Shown: positions 7,881 through 16,802 of the stretch, piece after piece | How positions within the stretch are numbered: the first letter of the stretch is position 1 | Layout of the letters: each line of letters opens with the position of its first letter | Assembly (NCBI RefSeq): GCF_025947145.1 | Contig: NZ_CP109999.1 | Span: forward strand, 1,054,001 to 1,118,000 | Reading direction: 5' to 3' | Length of the DNA stretch: 64,000 nt | Source of the DNA: Flavobacterium sp. N1994 | GTDB lineage: Bacteria > Bacteroidota > Bacteroidia > Flavobacteriales > Flavobacteriaceae | Position numbers and translations under genes: made by a program | Notes under the pieces: generated by a model | What the model was told of the DNA's origin: nothing | The model's input: the letters and a program-made list of their open reading frames with translations, nothing else | The model's database searches: none

Positions 7881-10022
7881 TTACAAATTCTTCAACTGAT
7901 TGTCTTTCTTATTATCACTAATCGTCCAAAAGAACCCCACAAAAAAGAATCTATCTGCTGTAGGCGTAATGGCTCTCCTATCGTACATACCACTTGCATT
8001 TTGAGTAGTAGCATACTGATAGCCAAAGATGTTTTCTGTCGCTAAAACATTAGAAACTGAAAAGTACAATATTTTTTGTTGAGATAATAAATACGCCCAA
8101 TTGAAACTTAAATTGCTATAGGTTCTTGTTGTTCCGTTCATAAAAGCAGTTTGATTAGGGTCGTTGTAAGGTCTGCCAGAACTAAACTGTTGTGTAAATC
8201 CTACTTGTGATTTCCAGTCTGATATCCAATATTTGGTAACCAATGACAAACTGTGATTAGACACGAAACTTGGCGTCACTTCGGCAGTGAAATTTTTATA
8301 ATCTCTTTGGGTATCGATATAAGAATAGGAAATCCAATACTCTAAGTTTTTGATGCTATTGCCATCCCTCCAAAATAAATCTAATCCTTTAGCATATCCT
8401 TTTCCATTATTTGAATACTGAGAATTAAACTGTGCCGATGGGGTATCATATTTTACTAAATCGGAATATCCTTTAAAATAAACTTCAGCTCTTAAGGTAG
8501 TACTGTTTTTAACATATTGGTAATTCAGAATATAGTGCGCTGCCTTCTCGGTTTTAAAATCATCTGAATATTTCAAATAGTCTTGTTTAGGTGCTTGTTC
8601 AAAAGTACCATAAGCAAAAGAAAACTGAGAGTTTTTAGAAATTTTATAAGCTATAGAGGCACGTGGTGACAAGCTGTTTTCCCTGATATAATTATTGTTA
8701 GAAGCTCTCACACCTACTTTGGCAGCGAAATTTTTCGAGAAGAAAATATCAGCTTCCGTATAAATGGCTGCTATACCCGCATTGTATCCACTTTTGAAAG
8801 TTGTGTTATAGTTTTCATCAAATTTGGTGATAAAATAATCCGAACCAAAATTGAGTTTTATTCTGTCAGACAATTTCTTAGTAAGTTTAAATTTTAAATG
8901 AGAAGCGTGCTCTGCATTGCTTATATCATTAGCATCAATGGCTATTTTATTTTGACCATAACCATAACTTAAGCCTGTAAATATTTGCCAATTCATTCCA
9001 AAATTACCTTTATAAGAAGAATTGAGATAAAAATTATTATTTCTTAAATTAATTCTTACTTTGTTGGGTTGGTTAATATCCTCTTGGTTCAAATCAAATC
9101 GTGAGGCATCAAACGCAGCATAAAATTTGAATATCCCATTGGCAAAATTATAACGATACACAGACTCTCCTGATAGCGATTGAAAAGGTTTGTTCCAATC
9201 TACATTTTGTGGAATCGCTGCTTGATAGGCTGCTAAGTCGATGTATGCTGTATTTACGCTTAAAGAAGATTTATTCCATTTTTGCGTATTGCTCAAACCT
9301 AAACCAACAGTCATAAAGGAAATATCCGTTTTGTTTTGAGTGGCTTCATCTTGTGTGTTTAATAATAGAACACTTGACAGAGCTTCCCCATATTCGGCTG
9401 AATACCCTCCAGTAGAAAATGAAATTCCACTAAACAAAAAAGGAGAAAATCGACCACGAGTTGGCAAATTATTAGTCGATGCCCCATAGGGTTGCGCTAC
9501 TCGAATTCCGTCAACAAAGGTTTGCGTTTCATCGGCTTCACCACCACGAACAAACAATCGACCATCTTCTCCAACGTTTTGTGTTCCTGGTAAAGTTTGC
9601 AAGGCTGCAATAATATTTCCAGCAGAACCTGCAGTAGTAACAATATCTAATGGTTTCAAAACCGAAACTCTACTTTTTTCTCCAGCACTAAATGTTCCAG
9701 CAGTAACAACAACGGCATCTAATGTATTGACGCTTTCTTTAAGTTTAAATGTTTTGTCTTTGCAGTTACTAGCATCAATAGCCACTTTTAAGGTTTCAAA
9801 AGTTAAGAAACTAATCACCAGAATTTGATTTCCTGAAGCTGACGTTTGGAAAGTAAAATTCCCTTTTTCATCAGAAGATGCACCGTCATAAGTACCATCG
9901 ATAAAAACATTAGCTCCAACAACTGGTTTGCTTTTTTCATCGACTATAGTTCCTGAAATGATTTGCTGAGCATTGCTTATAAAAGCAATAAAAAGAAGTG
10001 TTAAAGTGTAAAGCGTCTTCAT
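7881..10022 (-). CDS. TonB-dependent outer membrane receptor
   Basis: 713-residue outer-membrane receptor. Signal peptide 1-18 (ending FISNAQ), CarboxypepD_reg-like beta-sandwich at about 20-100 (ISGTIVDEKSKPVVGANVFIDG), plug domain at about 115-220 (LQTLPGTQNVGEDGRLFVRGG), then a 22-strand type barrel ending near the C-terminus. The plug motif GEDGRLFVRGGEADETQ is typical of flavobacterial TonB receptors related to iron or siderophore uptake, but the substrate cannot be read. No SusD partner is present, which argues against a polysaccharide system. Genes for a TPR protein and a two-component system follow on the same strand. Confidence 0.88.
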   Translation of the reverse strand: MKTLYTLTLLFIAFISNAQQIISGTIVDEKSKPVVGANVFIDGTYDGASSDEKGNFTFQTSASGNQILVISFLTFETLKVAIDASNCKDKTFKLKESVNTLDAVVVTAGTFSAGEKSRVSVLKPLDIVTTAGSAGNIIAALQTLPGTQNVGEDGRLFVRGGEADETQTFVDGIRVAQPYGASTNNLPTRGRFSPFLFSGISFSTGGYSAEYGEALSSVLLLNTQDEATQNKTDISFMTVGLGLSNTQKWNKSSLSVNTAYIDLAAYQAAIPQNVDWNKPFQSLSGESVYRYNFANGIFKFYAAFDASRFDLNQEDINQPNKVRINLRNNNFYLNSSYKGNFGMNWQIFTGLSYGYGQNKIAIDANDISNAEHASHLKFKLTKKLSDRIKLNFGSDYFITKFDENYNTTFKSGYNAGIAAIYTEADIFFSKNFAAKVGVRASNNNYIRENSLSPRASIAYKISKNSQFSFAYGTFEQAPKQDYLKYSDDFKTEKAAHYILNYQYVKNSTTLRAEVYFKGYSDLVKYDTPSAQFNSQYSNNGKGYAKGLDLFWRDGNSIKNLEYWISYSYIDTQRDYKNFTAEVTPSFVSNHSLSLVTKYWISDWKSQVGFTQQFSSGRPYNDPNQTAFMNGTTRTYSNLSFNWAYLLSQQKILYFSVSNVLATENIFGYQYATTQNASGMYDRRAITPTADRFFFVGFFWTISDNKKDNQLKNL

Positions 10023-10042
10023 ATGTTTATGTTTTGATGGGC

Positions 10043-10073
10043 CAAAGTTGCATCAAGAGTTAAAACTATACAA
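10043..10073 (-). promoter_or_regulatory. Putative promoter of the TonB receptor gene
   Basis: Read on the minus strand, TTG (10071-10073), a 20-base spacer and CAACTTTG (10043-10050) resemble TTG-N19-TAnnTTTG with one mismatch in the -7 box. It lies about 20 bases upstream of the receptor ATG. Confidence 0.4.
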
Positions 10074-10116
10074 TTTAAGTTTACTGAAATGTTATTTTTT
10101 AAGGATGAACTGCAAA

Positions 10117-10148
10117 AAAAAACCTATTCGATTAAGAATAGGTTTTTT
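10117..10148 (-). terminator. Orphan terminator-like hairpin
   Basis: Arms AAAAAACCTATTC (10117-10129) and GAATAGGTTTTTT (10136-10148) are perfectly complementary around a 6-base loop. The minus-strand reading ends in about nine T residues, the plus-strand reading in six. No gene ends here on either strand. Confidence 0.55.
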
Positions 10149-10477
10149 CAGTTTGAATTATTAATTATCTGACAGGATATTTATCTTTAAAGAACACTAC
10201 GAATTAAGTAGTATATCTTGATGTTTTTCTAACTTTATAAGGCTAAATTAGTGGAATACTATTCCTAATTATAACTTAATCGTTAAACTACCTCAATACT
10301 CGATAGAGTTACAATTATTCAATTTTTGGTGCATTTCATCGATGTTTTTTTTATGTAATTCAAACTCAAAACATTGCCTTTTTTTTTAACAATTTAAATC
10401 AAAAAAGTATGTTTTTTAACAGTAAATAAAAATTAAAATTAGTAGCATTACGAAACCAAAAAAAGAGAAACCTATTA

Positions 10478-10870
10478 ATGAAAATTATTAAATCACTGTT
10501 TGCTTTTGCTACATTCTTTTCTATGAATTCTGCATCTGCCTTACCGTTCGAAATAAATTGGCCTCAGATAAAAGCGTATCACGAAATTATTAGTAAAACC
10601 TATAAACGTAAAGAAGTAAATCTTAAATCGATTAAATTAAATTCTAAGGTATTATTGGAAAGAGCAGATAATTTATGTGTAGAAAGTATACCTGAAGCGT
10701 TTCGAAATCCAAAAATGATTGAAACCTTATTGACTTTGAAAAAAAATACAGTCATAGTTCATGATTTAGTTGAAACTAAAGCTTCTGATGTTGAAATAAA
10801 ATCAGCTTTCAATGTCTTACATGAAACTTTTCATAAAATCATTGGACTCTGTATAGCCGAAAAAAAGTAA
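10478..10870 (+). CDS. Hypothetical secreted protein
   Basis: 130 residues with a clear Sec signal peptide (MKIIKSLFAFATFFSMNSASA, cleavage after ASA). The mature part is mostly helical and rich in Lys/Glu, with two cysteines (ADNLCVES and IIGLCIAEKK) and a His-containing helix FNVLHETFHKIIGLC that might bind a metal. I do not recognise the family. It stands alone with a terminator directly after it. The pattern of two conserved helices around cysteine and histidine fits a small periplasmic protein, but no function can be given. Confidence 0.6.
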   Translation: MKIIKSLFAFATFFSMNSASALPFEINWPQIKAYHEIISKTYKRKEVNLKSIKLNSKVLLERADNLCVESIPEAFRNPKMIETLLTLKKNTVIVHDLVETKASDVEIKSAFNVLHETFHKIIGLCIAEKK

Positions 10871-10879
10871 TAATCTATT

Positions 10880-10902
10880 CCTAACAATCGTTAGGTTTTT
10901 TT
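10880..10902 (+). terminator. Rho-independent terminator
   Basis: CCTAAC / GTTAGG hairpin with a 4-base loop followed by seven T residues, 10 bases after the stop of the secreted protein gene. Confidence 0.75.
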
Positions 10903-10959
10903 ACGGAAAATCTTTTCAACAATTCACAATTCATAATTCATAATTTATAATTTATAATT

Positions 10960-10967
10960 TACCTTTG
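10960..10967 (+). promoter_or_regulatory. Putative -7 promoter element (TACCTTTG)
   Basis: TACCTTTGC is a near-perfect Bacteroidetes -7 element, 23 bases before the ATG of the PRiA4-like gene. The upstream 40 bases are AT-only short repeats without a TTG. Confidence 0.55.
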
Positions 10968-10989
10968 CTCGCTTACTAAAATTTAGATT

Positions 10990-11526
10990 ATGATTTATAA
11001 ATTTAGAGCAATACTCGATGCCGAAGACGATGTTTTCAGAGATGTTGCTATTCAAGAAGAAGATACTTTAGAAGATTTACATAATACCATTGTAAATGCC
11101 TTTGGTTTTGATGGATTAGAAGTGGCTTCATTTTATACCTGCGATGATACTTGGAATCAAGAAGATGAAATCCCAATGTTTGATACTGGTGATATTCCAG
11201 GAGAACAAAAAACAATGAGTGATTATCAATTGAATCATTTATTTGATAAAGATCAAACTAAGATCATTTATGTTTATGATTTTATCAATATGTGGACATT
11301 CTTGGTAGAACTTGCTGCCATGGAAGAAGCAGAAATTGGTGAAACCTATCCAAGTTTATTATTTTCGCATGGAGAGTTGCCTGCCATTGCACCTGAAAAA
11401 GAGTTTGAATCAGAAGGAGAAGATTTCTACTCCGAGTTTGAAGATGATTTAGATGAAGATGATTTAGATGCTTTTGGAGGTGATGATAGTTTTGAAGATT
11501 ACGGATTTGAGGAGAATTGGAATTAA
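10990..11526 (+). CDS. PRiA4 ORF3-like protein
   Basis: 178 residues. The N-terminal 130 match the plasmid pRiA4b ORF-3-like domain: MIYKFRAILDAEDDVFRDV, LHNTIVNAFGFDG, FYTCDDTW and KIIYVYDFINMWTFLVEL. The C-terminal 45 residues are an extremely acidic tail of Asp/Glu/Phe (EDDLDEDDLDAFGGDD). These proteins are widespread and sometimes carried by mobile elements, but here it is chromosomal, with no transposase near. Function is unknown; the acidic tail might mediate contact with a basic partner. The next gene, a nucleoid-associated protein, starts 56 bp later on the same strand. Confidence 0.8.
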   Translation: MIYKFRAILDAEDDVFRDVAIQEEDTLEDLHNTIVNAFGFDGLEVASFYTCDDTWNQEDEIPMFDTGDIPGEQKTMSDYQLNHLFDKDQTKIIYVYDFINMWTFLVELAAMEEAEIGETYPSLLFSHGELPAIAPEKEFESEGEDFYSEFEDDLDEDDLDAFGGDDSFEDYGFEENWN

Positions 11527-11582
11527 AAATTACTTTATATTTTAAATGATTGCTAGTCATTTAATACATTTCAAATAAAAAA

Positions 11583-12641
11583 ATGATAAACCTATTTAAT
11601 GCTCATATTGAGAGCTTGTCAATACACCGAGTTGGAAATAAAAGTCGCAATGAAGCCGTATTTCTTTCGGAGGAAGCCTATAATTTGAATGACGAAATTG
11701 TTCCTTTGTTAAAAGAATATTTTTTCAAATCGTTTCGTGAAAAGGAAGAAAACTATTTCCAGTTTGCCCACGAGGTAGATTTAGAATACAACGATATGTT
11801 CAATTTGGCTACCGAAATTTTTACGAATCCGAGTGATGCTCATGAAATTTCAAAAAAAATTACAAACCATCTTTTTGAACAGTCCAATCATCCTCACATC
11901 AAAAATGGTGAAGTTTATGTAACTTATTTAACCAATCTGAATATTGACAATAATGTTGTTGATGCCATAGGTGTTTTCAAAAGTGAAATCATGTCCGATT
12001 TTATGCAGTTTGAAGAAAAAGGAAAGACCCTTCAAATGATTTTACAACAAGGAATAAACCTTAATAAATTAGATAAAGGTTGTTTGATTTTTAATTACAA
12101 AAAAGAAGAAGGTTACAAGATTTTATCGGTTGATAGTAACCGATATGACACTCGCTATTGGTTAGAGCATTTCCTTTCAGTTGATGCTTTTCAAGATGAA
12201 AATTTTATCACCAAAAAATATTTGAAGTTCTGTCAAGGATTTGCTAAAGACGTAGTATTTCCTGCAGAAGACAAGAAAGAAGAAGTGATGTTCATGAATC
12301 GTTCGGTTAATTATTTTGCCAAAAACGATCAGTTTGAAGAAACGAATTTCTTGAATGAAGTGTTAGACAATCCCGACTTAATTCCTGAATTTAAAAACTA
12401 TAAAGTTGATAAAGGAGAAAAATACAGTATTGAAGACGTTACTACTTTTCCTATCGCTAATGGAGCCGTTTCTGACGCTAGAAAATCGATCAAAAATGTA
12501 ATTAATTTGGATACTAATATTCAAATCAAATTAGATTTCATTAACCCTGAAAGTGCCGAAAAATATGTAGAAAAAGGGTGGGATGAGGAAAAACAAATGT
12601 ATTATTACTTAGTTTATTTCAACAAAGAACAGAAGTCATAA
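11583..12641 (+). CDS. Nucleoid-associated protein (YejK/NdpA family)
   Basis: 352 residues, the usual length for the NA37/YejK family found bound to the nucleoid. Typical features are the N-terminal ESLSIHRVGNKSRNEAVFLS and the central FKSEIMSDFMQFEE plus KLDKGCLIFNYKKEEGYKIL, and the C-terminal FPIANGAVSDARKSIKNV. The role is structural or DNA-associated, not enzymatic, as far as known. A weak 8-bp inverted repeat (TTAAATGA / TCATTTAA, 11542-11564) lies between it and the PRiA4-like gene, lacking a T-run, so cotranscription is possible. Confidence 0.82.
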   Translation: MINLFNAHIESLSIHRVGNKSRNEAVFLSEEAYNLNDEIVPLLKEYFFKSFREKEENYFQFAHEVDLEYNDMFNLATEIFTNPSDAHEISKKITNHLFEQSNHPHIKNGEVYVTYLTNLNIDNNVVDAIGVFKSEIMSDFMQFEEKGKTLQMILQQGINLNKLDKGCLIFNYKKEEGYKILSVDSNRYDTRYWLEHFLSVDAFQDENFITKKYLKFCQGFAKDVVFPAEDKKEEVMFMNRSVNYFAKNDQFEETNFLNEVLDNPDLIPEFKNYKVDKGEKYSIEDVTTFPIANGAVSDARKSIKNVINLDTNIQIKLDFINPESAEKYVEKGWDEEKQMYYYLVYFNKEQKS

Positions 12642-12663
12642 AACTTTTTAAATCATAAAAAAT

Positions 12664-12697
12664 AATCCTCAATTGTTAAAGGCAGTTGGGGATTTTT
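12664..12697 (+). terminator. Rho-independent terminator
   Basis: Arms AATCCTCAA (12664-12672) and TTGGGGATT (12686-12694, one G-T pair) with following T residues, 22 bases after the nucleoid-associated gene. Confidence 0.65.
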
Positions 12698-12754
12698 ACT
12701 TTTTAGTACAAATAAAACTGAGAATTATATAAATTAAAATTGCTAAAAAGCTAT

Positions 12755-12762
12755 TATATTTG
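12755..12762 (+). promoter_or_regulatory. Putative -7 promoter element (TATATTTG)
   Basis: TATATTTG matches TAnnTTTG and lies 17 bases upstream of the ATG of the outer membrane protein gene. No well-spaced TTG is visible. Confidence 0.45.
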
Positions 12763-12779
12763 TTTGTTTCGAACATGCT

Positions 12780-14618
12780 ATGAAATTCAAATTCCTATAT
12801 TTTATTTTTATTTTCTTCCTAGCTTGTCAGCTAAGTCATGCCCAGATAAAAAATAGCGGCAATGATTCTGTCAAAGTATATAAAAAAATTGAGGATTATT
12901 CTAAGAAATCGAAGTTCAAAAAATTCATTTATCGCCTTCTATTTAAATCCCAAAGAAGCGAAACCAAATCCCAAAAAAATGTTAGAAGAGAGTTTTTTAT
13001 CAAAAAATCATTTGATAGAAACGAAGGGAAAATTATTAGAGAAATAAGAATTGAAACCTTAGACCCTTTTGGTTATTCGGTTGATAATTATAAAGATGAG
13101 CCTGATAAAGGGTTTGAAAAATTTGGAAACAGGTTACATATAAAAACCAAGAATTGGACCATTCGAAATTTATTGCTTTTCAAAAAGAATGAACCTTTAG
13201 ATTCGCTTGTAGCCAAAGAATCAGAACGTTTGATAAGAAGACAGCGCTATGTCAGAAGCGTAATTATTAAACCCGTTGAAATTCCTGGCTCTAACGATTC
13301 AATAGATGTTTCTGTTAGAGTTTTAGATTCATGGAGTTTGATTCCAACGGGGGCTGTTTCAGATTCCAAAGGGAATTTTGACTTGATTGAAAGGAATTTT
13401 TTTGGTCTAGGTCATGAAATTGAAAATGACTTTATAAGAAGATTTAATGATGGAAAAAAAGGCTACAATGCTAGTTACACTATTAACAACATCAAAAACA
13501 CTTATATAAAAACAACCTTTGCCTACGACAAAGATTTAAATGATAACATAAAACGAAGTGCCAGAATAGAAAGACAATTTTTCTCTCCATTAACAAGACT
13601 GGCTGGTGGTGCGTATTTTGAAAACCGATTTCGAGTAGATTCATTGCCCGACAATGCAGGGGTGTTTGCCAAACAAGATTTTAAAACAGAAACACAACAA
13701 TATTGGTTAGGTCATTCTTTTAAAATTTTTAAGGGACGTAGCGAGGATTTTAGAAGTACTAATCTTGTAACAACATTTGGATATAAAAATGTTGCCTATA
13801 TATTAAATCCTTCCATAGTATATGATCCTTCGAGGTATTTTTCTTCAGAGAAACTATACTTAGCAACTATTGGCTTGAATACACGAAAGTTTACCGAAGA
13901 TAAATATTTATTCAACTTTGGTATTATTGAAGATGTTCCCTATGGTCAGGTATATTCGATTACTGGTGGATTTCAAGATAAAAATAATTTAAGAAGAACT
14001 TATTTTGGTGGGCGTTTTTCATATGGTACTTATTTTCCTGTTGGTTACGGAAGCATTAATATTGAATTAGGAAGTTTCTTTGATACAGGCAATTCGCAAG
14101 AAACAACATTAAGAATTGAGGCTAATTATTTTACAAATCTATTGTCAATAGGTAGTTGGAGAGTTAGACAATTTATTAAACCCACATTTGTAATGGGTAC
14201 ACACAGAGTACCAATTATATCCGACAGACTAATCATTTCGGATCAAAACGGAATTTCTGGTTTTAATAACCCACTGATTAATGGTACTAAAAAACTTTTC
14301 ACAACTTTTCAAACACAAACTTATGTTCCAGGAAACTGGCATGGATTCCACTTTAGCCCATTTTTTAATATGACATTAGGGTTACTTGGAAACGAAACTA
14401 ATAAATTCCTTAATGATAAAGTTTACTCTGTTTTTAGTATTGGTGCTTTGATAAACAATGATTATTTAGTATTTAATAGTTTTCAAGTTTCATTTTCCTT
14501 CTATCCTTCCATACCATATCAAGGAACTAATGTCATAAAAACTAACAGTTTTAAAAACAATGATTTATCCTTACCTGACTTCCAAATTGGTGAACCTACC
14601 ATTGTCCCTTATAATTAA
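12780..14618 (+). CDS. BamA/TamA-like outer membrane protein with POTRA-like region
   Basis: 612 residues. Signal peptide ends near SHAQ (residue 21). Residues about 60-180 contain a POTRA-like unit: EIRIETLDPFGYS, then WTIRNLLLFKKNEPLDSLVAKESERLIRRQRYVRSV, a pattern seen in Omp85 proteins. A beta-barrel of alternating strands follows from about 190. The last strands do not end in the classic aromatic C-terminal residue. It may insert or export outer membrane components; whether it is a BamA paralogue or a TamA analogue cannot be told. It stands in its own unit with its own promoter-like box. Confidence 0.68.
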   Translation: MKFKFLYFIFIFFLACQLSHAQIKNSGNDSVKVYKKIEDYSKKSKFKKFIYRLLFKSQRSETKSQKNVRREFFIKKSFDRNEGKIIREIRIETLDPFGYSVDNYKDEPDKGFEKFGNRLHIKTKNWTIRNLLLFKKNEPLDSLVAKESERLIRRQRYVRSVIIKPVEIPGSNDSIDVSVRVLDSWSLIPTGAVSDSKGNFDLIERNFFGLGHEIENDFIRRFNDGKKGYNASYTINNIKNTYIKTTFAYDKDLNDNIKRSARIERQFFSPLTRLAGGAYFENRFRVDSLPDNAGVFAKQDFKTETQQYWLGHSFKIFKGRSEDFRSTNLVTTFGYKNVAYILNPSIVYDPSRYFSSEKLYLATIGLNTRKFTEDKYLFNFGIIEDVPYGQVYSITGGFQDKNNLRRTYFGGRFSYGTYFPVGYGSINIELGSFFDTGNSQETTLRIEANYFTNLLSIGSWRVRQFIKPTFVMGTHRVPIISDRLIISDQNGISGFNNPLINGTKKLFTTFQTQTYVPGNWHGFHFSPFFNMTLGLLGNETNKFLNDKVYSVFSIGALINNDYLVFNSFQVSFSFYPSIPYQGTNVIKTNSFKNNDLSLPDFQIGEPTIVPYN

Positions 14619-14741
14619 TTTTTTCTTTTTTTGTAAGTATTAAACACTATAAAATTACAAAAAAGTGTATTTCATCGATTATTTTTGGTTTGATGACGAC
14701 AATCAAATAGATTTATTTTAACAAACCTAAACCCTAATGTT

Positions 14742-15005
14742 ATGAAATTAAACTACTTAACCCAAGGAATGGTTAAAAAAAGCTATTTCTGTACTTTATT
14801 GGGCCATCGTTTTGTAGAAACAAAAAAAGTAAATGCTCATTTTAGCGAATTTGAATGTACTGTTTGTAAAATGCAGGCTACAAATGATATTAGAAATAAT
14901 AAAATTGCTTTAACTTCAGAACTTAAAGACATCAATGAAACTCTTTTTTATATCAATTTGAAGAAACAATTTGTTTCTAGGTTTTACTTTAGAAAAAAAG
15001 AATAG
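14742..15005 (+). CDS. Small Cys/His protein, DUF1660-like
   Basis: 87 residues. A CxxxxGH motif (FCTLLGHRF, residues 16-24) and a CxxC pair (FECTVCKM, residues 45-50) could together bind zinc; this layout resembles small DUF1660-type proteins of phages and bacteria. The C-terminal 35 residues are basic and helical. It lies 52 bp before an ABC transporter gene on the same strand. No function is known; the family match rests on motif spacing only. Confidence 0.5.
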   Translation: MKLNYLTQGMVKKSYFCTLLGHRFVETKKVNAHFSEFECTVCKMQATNDIRNNKIALTSELKDINETLFYINLKKQFVSRFYFRKKE

Positions 15006-15056
15006 TAACAAAATTTAGCTTTAGTCGTCCTAAAGGAAACTCTAAAACCAAAACCT

Positions 15057-15953
15057 TTGGAATCGACTATTCTCTCTATCAAAAATCTTCACAAACGTTA
15101 TGGCAAAGTTCATGCTGTAAACAACGTTTCCCTCGAAATACATAAAGGTAATGTCTACGGAATTCTTGGTCCAAATGGGTCAGGAAAATCGACTACATTA
15201 GGAATTGTTCTCAATGTTGTCAATAAGACTTCTGGTGAATATAGTTGGTTTGGTGGTACAATTGAGACTCATGAAGCACTGAAAAAAGTTGGAGCTATTA
15301 TTGAACGCCCCAATTTTTACCCTTATATGACAGCTAAAGAAAATTTGGAGTTGGTCTGCAAAATCAAAAATATTGATTATTCTAAAGTAAATGAAAAGCT
15401 CGAAATTGTAGGGCTTATCGATAGAAAAGACAGCAAATTCAAATCCTTTTCATTAGGAATGAAACAACGATTAGCTATTGCTTCTGCCCTTTTAAACGAC
15501 CCTGAAATTTTAATTCTAGATGAGCCTACAAATGGTTTAGACCCGCAAGGAATCCACCAAATCAGAGATATTATTCGATTGATTGCTTCACAAGGAACGA
15601 CAATTCTTTTGGCTTCTCATTTGTTGGATGAAGTAGAAAAAGTTTGCAGTCATGTTTTGGTTTTACGCTTTGGCGAAATTCTGTATTCAGGAACTGTTGA
15701 TGGAATGACTAACAGTGGTGGTTTTTTTGAATTACATGCTGATAATAATTATAAGCTCATAGATATCCTTAAAAATCATCCTGAAGTTGAAAAGATAGAA
15801 GAAATAGAAGGAAAAATAATAGTCCATTTTAAGAATCAGTTTGACGCCTCTATCCTGAATCGCTATTTATCAGAAAAAAGAGTTTTTCTCAATCATTTAG
15901 TCTATAAAAAATTGAGTTTAGAGGAACAATTTTTAGCATTAACCAATAAATAA
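15057..15953 (+). CDS. ABC transporter ATP-binding protein
   Basis: 298-residue ATPase of an ABC-2-type exporter. Walker A GPNGSGKST, signature FSLGMKQRLAIA, Walker B ILILDEPTNGLD and H-loop LLASHLLDEVE are intact, and the C-terminal 80 residues form the extra domain seen in drug, bacteriocin and lantibiotic exporters. The start is a TTG at 15057, giving an N-terminus ESTILSIKNLHKRYG; there is no ATG upstream in frame, and starting later would cut the first beta strand. The permease gene begins 10 bp downstream. Confidence 0.88.
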   Translation: MESTILSIKNLHKRYGKVHAVNNVSLEIHKGNVYGILGPNGSGKSTTLGIVLNVVNKTSGEYSWFGGTIETHEALKKVGAIIERPNFYPYMTAKENLELVCKIKNIDYSKVNEKLEIVGLIDRKDSKFKSFSLGMKQRLAIASALLNDPEILILDEPTNGLDPQGIHQIRDIIRLIASQGTTILLASHLLDEVEKVCSHVLVLRFGEILYSGTVDGMTNSGGFFELHADNNYKLIDILKNHPEVEKIEEIEGKIIVHFKNQFDASILNRYLSEKRVFLNHLVYKKLSLEEQFLALTNK

Positions 15954-15963
15954 AAGTCAAAGT

Positions 15964-16779
15964 ATGAAAAGATTACTCGCCATTGAATTACAAAAAATTT
16001 GGAAAAATCGTGCCAGTAGAGTTTTGACTATTAGTTATTTTGTGATACTATCTTCTATAGCTTTAATATCCTCAATAAATTTTAGTTTTATTGGATTGAA
16101 TATTAGAATGGCAGATATGGGAATTTATAATTTTCCTTTTATTTGGCATTTTAACACATTCGTTGCAGGTCTATTTAAGTTTTTCTTTGCCATAGTAATT
16201 GTTTCAATGATTGCTAATGAATATAGTTATGGAACCCTTAAACAAAACCTAATAGACGGCCTTAGCAAAAAAGAGTTCATCCTTTCAAAATTTTATACTA
16301 TTCTTTTTTTCTCATTGTTGTCTACAATTTATGTTTTCATAATGACACTAATTTTAGGTTATAGTTTTTCCTCTTTTGATGAATCAGCTATTGTTTTTTC
16401 TGATTTAGAATATCTAATAGGTTATTTTGTAAAACTGATGGGATTCTTTTCACTATGCTTATTTATTGGAACTTTAATAAAGCGTTCCGCTTTTGCCATA
16501 GGGTTTATTTTTATTTGGTACATCTTTGAAAAAATCTTAATGCATGTGATTAACATCCCTAATTCATTAGATAAATTTCTTCCTTTAGAATCTATGTACA
16601 ACTTAATTCCTGAACCAATAACTCGATTTAAAGCTTATAGAGCAATAGAAAACCAAGTGTCTGGAAAAGATTTGCTTAGAGACTATGATGTTCATTTTTC
16701 TGCAATTCTCATAGTCCTATTTTGGAGTATTTTGTTCCTCTTCTTATCCTATAAAATTATCCAAAAAAGAGATTTATAA
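15964..16779 (+). CDS. ABC-2 type transporter permease
   Basis: 271-residue membrane protein with about six helices and the N-terminal cytoplasmic entry typical of ABC-2 permeases (MKRLLAIELQKIWKNRASR). The conserved coupling region NEYSYGTLKQNLIDGLSKKEF follows the second helix. It pairs with the ATPase immediately upstream (10 bp gap). The substrate is unknown; relatives in Bacteroidetes are annotated as multidrug or bacitracin-type exporters without proof. A hairpin terminator closes the unit. Confidence 0.82.
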   Translation: MKRLLAIELQKIWKNRASRVLTISYFVILSSIALISSINFSFIGLNIRMADMGIYNFPFIWHFNTFVAGLFKFFFAIVIVSMIANEYSYGTLKQNLIDGLSKKEFILSKFYTILFFSLLSTIYVFIMTLILGYSFSSFDESAIVFSDLEYLIGYFVKLMGFFSLCLFIGTLIKRSAFAIGFIFIWYIFEKILMHVINIPNSLDKFLPLESMYNLIPEPITRFKAYRAIENQVSGKDLLRDYDVHFSAILIVLFWSILFLFLSYKIIQKRDL

Positions 16780-16802
16780 TTCAATCATCAATCAATTCCT
16801 TA

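Larger units (their letters stand above)
10023..10477. other. Intergenic region between divergent genes
   Basis: 455 bp of AT-rich DNA between the TonB receptor and a secreted protein gene. It holds a putative promoter for the receptor and one strong hairpin. I find no ORF longer than about 13 codons with a plausible start in 10149-10470 on either strand. T-tracts occur at 10343-10353 and 10378-10390. Confidence 0.6.

Noticed and set aside
10920..10962. Tandem repeat of biological note
   Set aside because: Short AT-only units are common flavobacterial intergenic DNA; kept only as a low-interest remark.
14624..14665. Terminator after the BamA-like gene
   Set aside because: The CTTTTTTTGTAA / TTACAAAAAAG pairing is AT-only with a large loop and no proper T-run at its end.
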